Below, one piece after another: positions 1 through 5,274 of a DNA stretch of 9,115 nt. Under the pieces are notes generated by a model. It was not told the DNA's origin. It made no database searches and saw only the letters and a program-made list of their open reading frames with translations. The DNA lies in contig CBDUYN010000281.1 in assembly GCA_965371445.1 (NCBI GenBank), forward strand, positions 1 through 9,115, in the 5' to 3' direction. The position numbers and the translations under genes were made by a program. This DNA is from DASWIG01 sp965371445. GTDB taxonomy: Bacteria; Acidobacteriota; Thermoanaerobaculia; Multivoradales; J023. Position 1 is the stretch's first letter. Each line of letters begins with the position of its first letter.

Positions 1-1158
1 AACCCTCAGACGGGGTGTCAGGAATTTTTCCGGTGGAACTGCTTGACAAGGACAGTTACCCACCGCGTAGCCCAGCAGCCCCACCATGGTGCCGGGCAGC
101 ACGAGATCGCGCCAGCCGCGGGCGACGGCGAGCGCCATCGCCGTGGACGCCCCGCCGACCGCCGCCTGCGAGGCCACCGAGACCGTCGCGACGTCGAGGC
201 GCAGCAGGTAGCCGGCGCCGTAGACCAGCGCTCCGTGGACCAGGACGACGATCGCCGTGAAGTAGAAGACCTCCGGGCCGACGCGCAGGATCTCGCCGAT
301 CCGCGAGTAGATGCCGATGATGGCGAAAAAGAGGTTGAGCGCGATCAGGCCCAGCTGCATGGCGCCTTCGAGCCGCCGCACCCAGGGAAATTGGGCGACG
401 GCGAGCGCCAGGGTGGTCAGCCAGAGGACCGCGGGGACGGCGGGGAGGTAGCCCGCCAGGGTCTCGGAAGCCAGAATCAGGGCGAAGCCGAGGGCGATGA
501 GCAGCAAGAGCGTCACGGGGTGGAGCGTCACCGGACGTAGAAAGCTCTCCACCTCCTTCGGGGCCTCCGAGTCGTCCGCGGCGACGAGCGACCTTGCGCT
601 CGTCCCGGTGCGGCGCCGGAAAGGGGCGGCGAGCCACAGCGGCAGCATCAGGGTGGCGCCGATCCAGAACGCGGTCATCACGTTGTCGGCGGCGGTGGCG
701 GCGACGAAGAGCGACTCCGAAAGCTCCACTTCGCGGCCCACGGCGACGAAGTTCAGACCGCCGCCGGAGTAGGTCCCGGTCATCACCCCCGCCAGGCGCC
801 AGGTGTCCTCAGGGAAGGCATGCCCCAGGGTCAGGACCGCGGTCAAGGCGCCCGCGGCCGTCGCGATCACCGCCAGCGTGAAAGCCGCGAGCATCTTCGG
901 TCCCGCCGCCTTGAGACAGCTCAGGTCGACGGCAAAGAGCAGCCAGACGATGGCGAGCGACGTCACCGGACCGGTGATGGTGTCGTAGACGGGCGAGCTC
1001 GGAGCGACGAGCCCGAGGTTCGAGAGCACGGCCGCGGAGACGATGACGAGGAGCGACGCACCCACCGCCCGGGCCCAGGCGAAGCGTCCCTCCAGGTAGA
1101 AGGCGAGGGCGGTCAGACCGGTGACGACGGCGACCAAAGCGGCCGGTTCGCGAATCAT
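1..1158 (-). CDS. DUF819 family membrane protein (3' end outside window or altered)
   Basis: The minus strand stays open from an ATG at 1158 to the window edge, 386 codons without a stop. The product is a polytopic inner-membrane protein with many hydrophobic segments. It carries the DUF819 signatures TGTYSGGGLNFVAVG (about residues 127-141) and AADNVMTAFW (about 156-165), and near the end VASQAAVGGASTAMALA and VLPGTMVGLLGYAVGN. DUF819 proteins (Bacillus YjcL type) are about 380-400 residues, presumed transporters of unknown substrate, and often lie near peptidases. The familiar fold ends around 'GLLGYAVGN' (near position 55). The remaining 18 residues, starting CPCQAVPPEKF, are hydrophilic and unlike the family, so the true 3' end may have been replaced. 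No Shine-Dalgarno is evident; a TAGAAT box ends 6 bases before the ATG, so the gene may be read from a leaderless transcript or by coupling to the remnant upstream. Family call is firm; function is not known. Confidence 0.85.
   Translation of the reverse strand, partial: MIREPAALVAVVTGLTALAFYLEGRFAWARAVGASLLVIVSAAVLSNLGLVAPSSPVYDTITGPVTSLAIVWLLFAVDLSCLKAAGPKMLAAFTLAVIATAAGALTAVLTLGHAFPEDTWRLAGVMTGTYSGGGLNFVAVGREVELSESLFVAATAADNVMTAFWIGATLMLPLWLAAPFRRRTGTSARSLVAADDSEAPKEVESFLRPVTLHPVTLLLLIALGFALILASETLAGYLPAVPAVLWLTTLALAVAQFPWVRRLEGAMQLGLIALNLFFAIIGIYSRIGEILRVGPEVFYFTAIVVLVHGALVYGAGYLLRLDVATVSVASQAAVGGASTAMALAVARGWRDLVLPGTMVGLLGYAVGNCPCQAVPPEKFLTPRLRV
9..22. repeat. Inverted-repeat arm, partner at 1172-1185
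   Basis: GACGGGGTGTCAGG here is the inverted copy, with one mismatch, of CCTGACACCGCGTC at 1172-1185. The two arms bracket the DUF819 gene. The arm lies inside the abnormal 3' tail of that gene and is followed by a small palindrome, GGAATTTTTCC (21-31). It may be a mobile-element end or a REP-like unit. A chance match is not excluded. Confidence 0.4.
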
Positions 1159-1164
1159 GCGCGG

Positions 1165-1170
1165 ATTCTA
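1165..1170 (-). promoter_or_regulatory. Candidate -10 box for a leaderless DUF819 transcript
   Basis: The minus strand reads TAGAAT, 5 of 6 matches to the TATAAT consensus, ending 6 bases before the DUF819 ATG. No convincing -35 lies 16-18 bases upstream. A start at this distance would put the 5' end of the mRNA at or next to the ATG, which fits the absence of a Shine-Dalgarno. Confidence 0.3.
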
Positions 1171-1454
1171 ACCTGACACCGCGTCGGATGCCGGCTTGGT
1201 GGCCGTGGGCTCTTCGTGCTCGAAGGCGGTGAAGCGGCCTTCGTCGGCGGGTCCGCGAAGCGGCGGTCGAACCGCTCCGCGGTGAGCCCGATCTGCTCGA
1301 GCTGCTCGCAGAGGTGAAGCGAGCAGGCTTCCACGTCGTCCTTGTGGGCCGGATCGGTCGAGATCGAGGGAAAACGCAGGAGCTCGACGAGCTCTTCTAA
1401 ATAACGCCCTTCATGGGCCTCAATATGCGAGAAGACGTCGTCGCTTGAGGGCAT
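1168..1454 (-). pseudogene. Broken M20-family peptidase (N-terminal fragment joined to a foreign tail)
   Basis: From ATG 1454, with AAGGAGA (1467-1461) about 7 bases upstream, the first ~65 residues match the start of M20/CNDP-type metallodipeptidases: a helix 'HIEAHEGRYLEELVELLRF', then PSISTDPAHKDDVEAC and LCEQLEQIGLTAE. Family members are about 450 residues and need later His/Asp/Glu metal ligands; none is present here. After about position 1260 this frame becomes low-complexity Pro/Ser/Thr and ends with a TGA at 1155-1157. A different frame of the same strand (about 1245 to a TAG at 1168-1170) reads ADEGRFTAFEHEEPTATKP, with strongly C/G-ending codons, so it looks like the former C-terminus of the same or another gene. 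I infer a deletion that fused two coding pieces out of frame. The start overlaps the EamA gene by 35 bases, so it was once translated as part of that operon. Confidence 0.75.
1172..1185. repeat. Inverted-repeat arm, partner at 9-22
   Basis: CCTGACACCGCGTC, inverted copy of 9-22 with one mismatch. It sits in the short stretch between the end of the peptidase remnant and the DUF819 start. Its core TGACACCG also resembles the TGACACCGTCCCC repeats near 3520 and 6811. Confidence 0.4.
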
Positions 1455-2358
1455 GGGCTTTCTCCTTGGAACCGTTGGAAGTGACCACCAGGTAGACGCC
1501 CACGACGACGCCGGCGGCGGCGGCGAGCGCCATCACGCCGAGGGCCTCGCCGCCCAGCGCCCAGCCCAAGAGCACCGCGAACACCGGATTGACGAAGGCA
1601 TAGGTGCCCACGATAGCCGGCTCGAAGCGGCGCAAGAGCCAGGAGTACGCGCTGAAGGTGACGAGGCTGCCGAAGACCGTGAGATAGGCGAAGGCGAGCA
1701 GCGACCGAGCGCTCAGTGACGCGGCGGCGAGCTCCGCGAGCTCACCCCGGAAAGCGCCCACGATACACGCCAGGACACCTCCGCAAAGGAGATGAAGCGC
1801 GGTCGTGAGGACACCCGTCTCGCCGGTAGCTCGGGAGACGAGGGAGCCGAGAGCCCAGGACAAGGCGGCCAAGAGCACGAGGCCGCCGCCCAGCGGAGAG
1901 ACGCCGGCGGCCTCGCCCGCCGGAACGACCAGTAACGCCACTCCGCCCAGGCCAAGCACGACACCCGCGATCGTCCTCCCGGTCGGTCGCTTCCGGCGAG
2001 CCCCGAGCAGAATCATCCAAATGGGCATGGTCGCCACGAGAAGCGCCGCGGCGCCCGAGGGGACGAAACGCTCCGCCCAGCTCAAGACGCCCTGAGCGCC
2101 GACGAAAAACAGCGCTCCGGGGAGCACCGCCAACCGCCACTGGCGAGAGGTGGCCGGAGCCGTACCCGACAGCCGCGCCCAGATCAGGAGCACGAACCCT
2201 GCCACCAGGCAACGGCCGCCGGCCATCAGGAACGGCGGCAGCGCCTCGACCGCGAAGCGGATGGCGAGATAGGTCGAGCCCCAGACGAGGTAGATGCAAC
2301 CGAAAGCGAGGACGGCGACGGAACCGAGCCTCCCTTCGCGGCGTACCACCTCAGACAT
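1420..2358 (-). CDS. EamA/DMT-superfamily transporter
   Basis: A 312-residue inner-membrane protein with about ten hydrophobic segments arranged as two EamA repeats (roughly residues 13-145 and 155-292), the standard length for this superfamily of metabolite exporters. The first repeat begins with the typical YLVWGSTYLAIRFAVE...PPFLMAGGR signature seen in YedA/RhtA-like exporters. The second contains YSWLLRRFEPAIVGTYAFVNPVFAVLLGW, another strong family block. Members export amino acids, purines or drugs; the substrate cannot be read from sequence. The start ATG (2358) lies inside the end of the upstream monooxygenase-fold gene (8-base overlap), so the two are translationally coupled. The basic C-terminal tail KRRRLLAY overlaps the start of the broken peptidase. 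An adjacent divergent Lrp-type regulator is a common partner of amino-acid exporters, which favours an amino-acid-like substrate (inference). Confidence 0.92.
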   Translation of the reverse strand: MSEVVRREGRLGSVAVLAFGCIYLVWGSTYLAIRFAVEALPPFLMAGGRCLVAGFVLLIWARLSGTAPATSRQWRLAVLPGALFFVGAQGVLSWAERFVPSGAAALLVATMPIWMILLGARRKRPTGRTIAGVVLGLGGVALLVVPAGEAAGVSPLGGGLVLLAALSWALGSLVSRATGETGVLTTALHLLCGGVLACIVGAFRGELAELAAASLSARSLLAFAYLTVFGSLVTFSAYSWLLRRFEPAIVGTYAFVNPVFAVLLGWALGGEALGVMALAAAAGVVVGVYLVVTSNGSKEKAHALKRRRLLAY

Positions 2359-2668
2359 CGCCGTCCACGGCGCCGAAGATCTCGTAGTGGTCCACCGTCG
2401 GCGTCTTCTCCAGCAGATAGCGGTCGTCCTCCGGGAAGTAGACGGCGCGCTCGAAGTCCTCCCCGGCGAAGGCCTTGACGCTCTCTGTCGACTCCCAGAG
2501 CGAGATCACCTGGAACTCCGCCTCCTCGCCGTCCCTGCGACGCAAGACCCAGGATCCTCGGTTCCCCGAAGTGCGGCGATGCTCTCTCACGCCGGTCTCC
2601 TCCATGTAGCGGAGGTAGGTGTCCGCGTCCTCGACGCGCGTACGGCCGGTCCAGATGCGGGCAATCAT
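2351..2668 (-). CDS. Antibiotic biosynthesis monooxygenase (ABM)-fold protein
   Basis: A 105-residue soluble protein beginning MIARIWTGRTRVEDADTYLR, followed by EHRRTSGNRGSWVLRRRDGE, then EFQVISLWESTESVKAFAGE and FERAVYFPEDDRYLL. This order of strand, helix, strand, W-[ED]-S and 'aFaG.d...Avy.peDd' is typical of single-domain dimeric alpha/beta barrels of the ABM superfamily. These include small monooxygenases, heme-degrading enzymes and many proteins of unknown role, so a specific reaction cannot be assigned. The start is supported by AAAGGAG about 8 bases upstream (around 2677-2683). It is the first gene of the minus-strand operon and its stop overlaps the EamA start. It could be an enzyme acting on the compound exported by EamA, but that is only context. 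Confidence 0.85.
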   Translation of the reverse strand: MIARIWTGRTRVEDADTYLRYMEETGVREHRRTSGNRGSWVLRRRDGEEAEFQVISLWESTESVKAFAGEDFERAVYFPEDDRYLLEKTPTVDHYEIFGAVDGDV

Positions 2669-2710
2669 GAGCTGTCTCCTTTCTTCTTGAGATCATGGTC
2701 GTTGACGACT

Positions 2711-2732
2711 AATCTTCTCTACGTAGAAGATT
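2711..2732. promoter_or_regulatory. Palindromic operator between divergent operons
   Basis: AATCTTCT (2711-2718) and AGAAGATT (2725-2732) are perfect inverted arms with a 6-base centre. A second perfect palindrome, TCTACGTAGA (2718-2727), overlaps it. The site lies midway between the ABM-EamA operon and the lrp-type gene in an AT-richer stretch. Lrp/AsnC proteins bind such imperfect palindromes next to their own genes, so this is a likely target of the neighbouring regulator. Confidence 0.6.
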
Positions 2733-2749
2733 CTCACGAAGTTTCATCG

Positions 2750-2778
2750 TTGACTGAAGAAAAACTACGTGGTATCGT
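2750..2778 (+). promoter_or_regulatory. Promoter of the lrp-type gene, probably leaderless
   Basis: TTGACT (2750-2755) and TATCGT (2773-2778) are separated by 17 bases, 5/6 and 4/6 matches to the sigma-70 boxes. The ATG of the regulator begins 7 bases after the -10 box, exactly where transcription should start, and no Shine-Dalgarno precedes it. This supports a leaderless mRNA. A second CGTTGAC lies at 2700-2706. Confidence 0.5.
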
Positions 2779-2785
2779 CTCTCAC

Positions 2786-3262
2786 ATGGACGAGACGAGA
2801 AGAGTCGACGAGATCGACCTGCGTATCCTCCGGGCCCTCCAGGAGAACGCCCGGCAGTCGACGGCGGAGATCGCCCGCCGCATCGACCTGGCGGCTTCGG
2901 CGGTGCACGAGCGGATCCGCAAGCTCGAGGCCCGCGGCGTCATCCGGGGCTACTCGGTCGACGTCGACCCGGAGGCCGTGGACCTGGAGCTGGTGGCCTT
3001 CGTCTTCATCCGCTCGAGCGACCGGGTGGGCGAGCTCGGAACGGCCGAGGAGCTGGCGAAGGTCCCCGAGGTCCTCGAGGTCCACCACGTCGCCGGTGAG
3101 GACTGCTACCTCGTCAAGGTGCGGGCCAGGAGCACCAAGGACCTGGGGCGGTTGCTGCGCGAGAAGCTGGGAACGGTAGTGGCGGTCACGTCGTCGCGGA
3201 CGACCATCGTCCTGGAGACCGTCAAGGAGACCGCCGCCCTGCCGCTGCCGAAGCCTCCCTGA
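2786..3262 (+). CDS. Lrp/AsnC-family transcriptional regulator
   Basis: A 158-residue protein, the normal size for the family. Residues 7-55 form the AsnC-type helix-turn-helix: VDEIDLRILRALQENARQS, STAEIARRIDLAASAVHERI, then RKLEARGVIRGYSVDVD. Residues ~65-148 form the RAM ligand-binding/oligomerisation domain, including the conserved turn HHVAGEDCYLVKVRA (101-115). Such proteins form octameric discs, bind amino acids, and control amino-acid metabolism or export genes, usually including the divergent neighbour. The frame is open far upstream, but the ATG at 2786 is chosen because the family homology starts there, it follows a promoter at the correct leaderless distance, and upstream codons do not resemble protein. 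The tail ALPLPKPP is an extra low-complexity end. The likely targets are itself and the divergent ABM-EamA operon. Confidence 0.93.
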   Translation: MDETRRVDEIDLRILRALQENARQSTAEIARRIDLAASAVHERIRKLEARGVIRGYSVDVDPEAVDLELVAFVFIRSSDRVGELGTAEELAKVPEVLEVHHVAGEDCYLVKVRARSTKDLGRLLREKLGTVVAVTSSRTTIVLETVKETAALPLPKPP

Positions 3263-3520
3263 TTCCAGCGCCTTCAACCCCACAGCCCAGGATAAGCCTG
3301 CGGCGCAGAGACGAACAAACACCGGCATCAACGCGTAAGTAGACACCGATGACGAAGCCGAGGCCGATTTCTACTTCGAGAGACCCGTATTGGCTACGGA
3401 CGCCGGAAGAGCTCCAGGCTGCCGGTTTCACGGATCCCTGACCGGGCGCGAGGAGGACCTTGCCGTGAGAGTCCTTCAAAGCAGCCGCTCTTCGATCGGG
3501 GATACGTCGGGGTGGAGTGT

Positions 3521-3530
3521 CACCGTCCCC
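3521..3530 (+). repeat. CACCGTCCCC dispersed repeat, copy 1
   Basis: GTGTCACCGTCCCC, followed by AGGGG. The same ten-base core occurs at 6811-6820 and 6844-6853, always in intergenic sequence or at a stop codon. GACACCGTCCCC-like units, to my recollection, behave as REP-like repeats in some GC-rich genomes. Confidence 0.45.
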
Positions 3531-3539
3531 AGGGGTCCG

Positions 3540-3563
3540 GGCTAGCTACCGAGAGTGCTAGCC
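3540..3563. promoter_or_regulatory. Inverted repeat over the cheR-type promoter/start
   Basis: GGCTAGC (3540-3546) and GCTAGCC (3557-3563) are perfect 7-bp arms around a 10-base centre. The right arm overlaps TGCTAGCCT, an extended -10-like box (TAGCCT, 3559-3564) that ends 7 bases before the ATG at 3572. This is consistent with a leaderless start and a repressor site over the promoter. No -35 is evident. Confidence 0.4.
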
Positions 3564-3571
3564 TTGCGGGC

Positions 3572-4393
3572 ATGACCCGGACGCGTGACCCTGAATGCGT
3601 CGCCTTCCTGCAATGGGCGCTGCCGCACCTGGGTCTTCGTTGGCCGGGCTTTCGTAAGGTACGGCGCCAGGTTTGCCGGCGTCTCGTCCGACGCGCGGGC
3701 GAGTTGAAGCTCTCCGGCCTCGACGCCTACCGCGGCTACCTGCTCGACCATCCGGGCGAGTGGCCTCGCGTCGCCGAAGCCTGTCGCGTGACCATCTCGC
3801 GCTTCTACCGCGACCGCGGAGTCTTCGACGCCCTGCGCCACACGGTGCTCCCGGAGCTCGCCCACCAGGCCCGGCGACGCGGCGCGCCGGCTCTGCGGAT
3901 CTGGAGCGCCGGCTGCGCCTCGGGAGAGGAGACCTGGAGCCTCCGCCTCGCCTGGACCCTCGACGCCGGACGCCCTTTTGCCGACTTGCCGCTTGCGATC
4001 GTCGCCACCGATGCCGATCCCCACCTGCTGGAGCGCGCCCGCCGGGCGGTCTACCCGGCAAGCGCTCTACGCGAGCTGCCGAGCGGCTGGCACGAGGAAG
4101 CCTTCGAGCGCGTTGAGGCCGGTTTCCTGCTCCGTGAGCGCTTTCGCGTCGGCATCGACTTTCGTTGCGAGGATCTCGGAAAGACAGCACCCGCGGGTCC
4201 GTTCGATGCCGTCCTTTGTCGCAACCTGGCCTTCACCTACTTCGACACCGACGCGCAGCGTGCGGTGCTCGACACCGTTCTGGAACGGCTCGTCGACGGC
4301 GGAGCGCTCGTCGTAGGTGGCCACGAGACGCCGCCTGAGGAAGACGCGCTTCGGACCTGGAGTGGTGCTCCGTCGATCTACCGCAGACTTTGA
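3572..4393 (+). CDS. CheR-type SAM-dependent methyltransferase (orphan)
   Basis: A 273-residue protein laid out like CheR. An N-terminal helical segment (FLQWALPHLGLRWPGFRKVRRQVCRRL, about 12-38) leads to VTISRFYRDRGVFDAL (73-87), equivalent to the T.FFRD motif. The SAM-binding fold follows: RIWSAGCASGEETWSL (109-123), acidic strand IVATDADPHLLERA (143-156), and VLCRNLAFTYFDTDAQR (214-230), matching the CheR 'CRN..iYFd...q' block. CheR enzymes methylate glutamates of chemoreceptors. No che, receptor or response-regulator gene is near, and 'FTYFD' replaces the usual 'IYFD', so the target may be a different protein or small molecule. The ATG at 3572 is preferred over one at 3512, because the earlier start would translate the repeat and palindrome upstream. 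No Shine-Dalgarno is present, which fits a leaderless mRNA. Confidence 0.85.
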   Translation: MTRTRDPECVAFLQWALPHLGLRWPGFRKVRRQVCRRLVRRAGELKLSGLDAYRGYLLDHPGEWPRVAEACRVTISRFYRDRGVFDALRHTVLPELAHQARRRGAPALRIWSAGCASGEETWSLRLAWTLDAGRPFADLPLAIVATDADPHLLERARRAVYPASALRELPSGWHEEAFERVEAGFLLRERFRVGIDFRCEDLGKTAPAGPFDAVLCRNLAFTYFDTDAQRAVLDTVLERLVDGGALVVGGHETPPEEDALRTWSGAPSIYRRL

Positions 4394-4402
4394 GGTTTCT
4401 GA

Positions 4403-4579
4403 GCGTCGCCTCGCCGGTCCCGAAAGGAGCCCTACTACGACGCGGTCTTCGCCCCTGGATCGCCCAGCCTCCTCTTCCTCCTCGACGGCCTCGACGAGGT
4501 GCCCCGCGAACGCCGCGCCGACGCCCACGATGCCCTGCGCGACCTCGCTCACGACTGGCCCAAGGCACCCCCGGCATGA
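4403..4579 (+). pseudogene. NACHT/STAND NTPase remnant (Walker B segment)
   Basis: An open stretch of 58 codons with no start codon reads, from about 4433, YYDAVFAPGSPSLLFLLDGL followed by DEVPRERRADAHDALRDLAH and a TGA at 4577-4579. The hydrophobic strand plus DGLDEV is the Walker B signature of NACHT-type P-loop NTPases, normally part of proteins of several hundred to more than a thousand residues used in bacterial signalling and anti-phage defence. Neither the Walker A (GxxxxGK) nor the sensor or effector domains are present. A second frame opens at an ATG overlapping the TGA (4576-4665, ending EQVRNRPK) but shows no clear homology. I infer a fossil of a larger gene, cut on both sides, lying between the cheR-type gene and a repeat cluster. 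Confidence 0.7.
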
Positions 4580-4658
4580 CCGAGGTCCGGCATCTTCTTC
4601 CGGGCTTGCGGTTGCAGGAAAGCGCTCAAGCGGTGGCCGAGCAGGTCCGAAACCGGCC

Positions 4659-4723
4659 AAAATGACAACTTTTTCGGCGCGGATAAAACCTCAGTCAAGA
4701 AAATGACGACTTTTTCGGCGCGG
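4659..4723. repeat. Two 24-bp direct repeats (possible transposon end)
   Basis: A unit starting AAAATGAC and ending CTTTTTCGGCGCGG occurs at 4659-4682 and 4700-4723, identical except for one base (A at 4667, G at 4708), with a period of 41 bases. Short direct repeats in this arrangement are seen at the ends of IS21-like and Tn7-like elements, where the transposase binds several times. No transposase lies in the window, so this could be a leftover end. Confidence 0.6.
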
Positions 4724-4727
4724 GAAA

Positions 4728-4816
4728 GTCCCAAATCAGCCGATTTGGGACCTTCGCGGGCCGCGAAAAGGTCGAAAACGTTCAGACCCGCGGGGTCTGC
4801 GGGTGACTTTCGACCT
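4728..4816. repeat. Cluster of perfect inverted repeats / hairpins
   Basis: Within 89 bases: a 10-bp stem GTCCCAAATC/GATTTGGGAC with a 4-base loop (4728-4751); a 15-base odd palindrome TTCGCGG-G-CCGCGAA (4753-4767); a 9-bp stem AGGTCGAAA/TTTCGACCT (4769-4777 and 4808-4816); and, nested inside it, a 7-bp stem CAGACCC/GGGTCTG (4783-4799). On the minus strand the outer stem is followed by TTTT, so it could serve as a weak terminator for the gene at 4858-5214. The whole cluster is more structured than a terminator needs. It could be a folded DNA end, a recombination site or a structured RNA. Confidence 0.65.
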
Positions 4817-4826
4817 GCCGGTGTGT

Positions 4827-4841
4827 CGCCGCTAGCTCATG
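4827..4841. repeat. Left arm of a perfect 15-bp inverted repeat
   Basis: CGCCGCTAGCTCATG, whose exact reverse complement is at 5247-5261. The match resumes for two more bases inward after one mismatch. The arm lies 17 bases past the stop of the minus-strand gene 4858-5214. I see no target-site duplication outside the arms. Confidence 0.7.
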
Positions 4842-4857
4842 GCTTTCAAATTTGGAT

Positions 4858-5214
4858 TCAGATGCTACAGTATGCCTGACAGGGAATTGGACCGCAATTC
4901 GGATACTGTGGCACACAACAGTCGCCGACCCGCTGGTACCTACAGCAGCCGCCCGCCGAACACTGAAACGCCGCTTGGCTTCGAAGCAGGTCAACCGATC
5001 GTCGGTTGCATGTCCCAGACTCTTGAGATGGAAGCAGGGCTTCGAACGGTGCTGCGAGGGGAATCGCGATTTCCGTGAAATCTCCAGGCCCTAGATCACT
5101 CAAGCCGAGGACCCCTGCAGAAGAGTCATTGAACGTCGAGTCTCTCCATGCCAAGCTACTTGTCGCAGCCGCGGCAAGAATTGATATGGAGAGCACCATG
5201 AGAAGTTTCTTCAT
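4858..5214 (-). CDS. Small secreted cysteine-rich protein, unknown function
   Basis: A 118-residue product with a clear Sec signal peptide, MKKLLMVLSISILAAAATSS, likely cut after SLA (residue 22). The mature part of about 96 residues has a short low-complexity N-terminal half and a dense C-terminal cysteine segment. Nine cysteines lie at 69, 85, 90, 91, 99, 100, 107, 112 and 116, spacing the last eight as C-x4-CC-x7-CC-x6-C-x4-C-x3-C. This spacing suggests an extracellular or periplasmic disulfide-bonded domain, or less likely a metal-binding one. I recognise no family. The start is firm: AAAGGAG (5227-5221) lies 6 bases before the ATG. G+C is about 50-55% in the two 60-base lines I counted, clearly below the flanking genes, and inverted-repeat arms bracket the gene, which together suggest horizontal origin. 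No modification enzyme or immunity gene is adjacent. Confidence 0.75.
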   Translation of the reverse strand: MKKLLMVLSISILAAAATSSLAWRDSTFNDSSAGVLGLSDLGPGDFTEIAIPLAAPFEALLPSQESGTCNRRSVDLLRSQAAFQCSAGGCCRYQRVGDCCVPQYPNCGPIPCQAYCSI

Positions 5215-5246
5215 TTCTGTCTCCTTTCGTCGTACCGAGTTACAGG

Positions 5247-5261
5247 CATGAGCTAGCGGCG
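5247..5261. repeat. Right arm of a perfect 15-bp inverted repeat
   Basis: CATGAGCTAGCGGCG, exact reverse complement of 4827-4841. It lies in the 5' leader of the cysteine-rich gene, 20 bases upstream of its ribosome-binding site. If transcription starts near 5377, both arms would be in one mRNA and could pair across the whole gene. Confidence 0.7.
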
Positions 5262-5274
5262 TTTTGGTCTACGA

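Larger units (their letters stand above)
3263..3571. other. 309-bp gap between the lrp-type and cheR-type genes
   Basis: I see no convincing gene here. A 30-codon frame at 3349-3441 (encodes YWLRTPEELQAAGF near its end) has protein-like composition but no ribosome-binding site. It may be a remnant or chance. CTGCGGCGCAG (3298-3308) is a small palindrome after the lrp-type stop, without a T-run, so it is not a clear terminator. The right end holds a CACCGTCCCC repeat and the inverted repeat in front of the cheR-type gene. Confidence 0.5.

Noticed and set aside
43..540. Plus-strand open frames over 1-1170
   Set aside because: They are Arg/Gln/Asp-rich mirrors of the DUF819 gene, whose conserved motifs are on the minus strand.
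2294..2785. Longer N-terminus for the lrp-type gene
   Set aside because: It would overlap the ABM and EamA genes and the palindromic control region, and Lrp homology begins only at the ATG at 2786.
3349..3441. Thirty-codon gene
   Set aside because: No ribosome-binding site or promoter; the composition is suggestive but too short to support.
3512..3571. Earlier ATG for the cheR-type gene
   Set aside because: The added 20 residues would come from the CACCGTCCCC repeat and the inverted repeat and do not match CheR.
4659..4723. CRISPR array
   Set aside because: Only two repeat units with a 17-base spacer, and no cas genes or further repeats.
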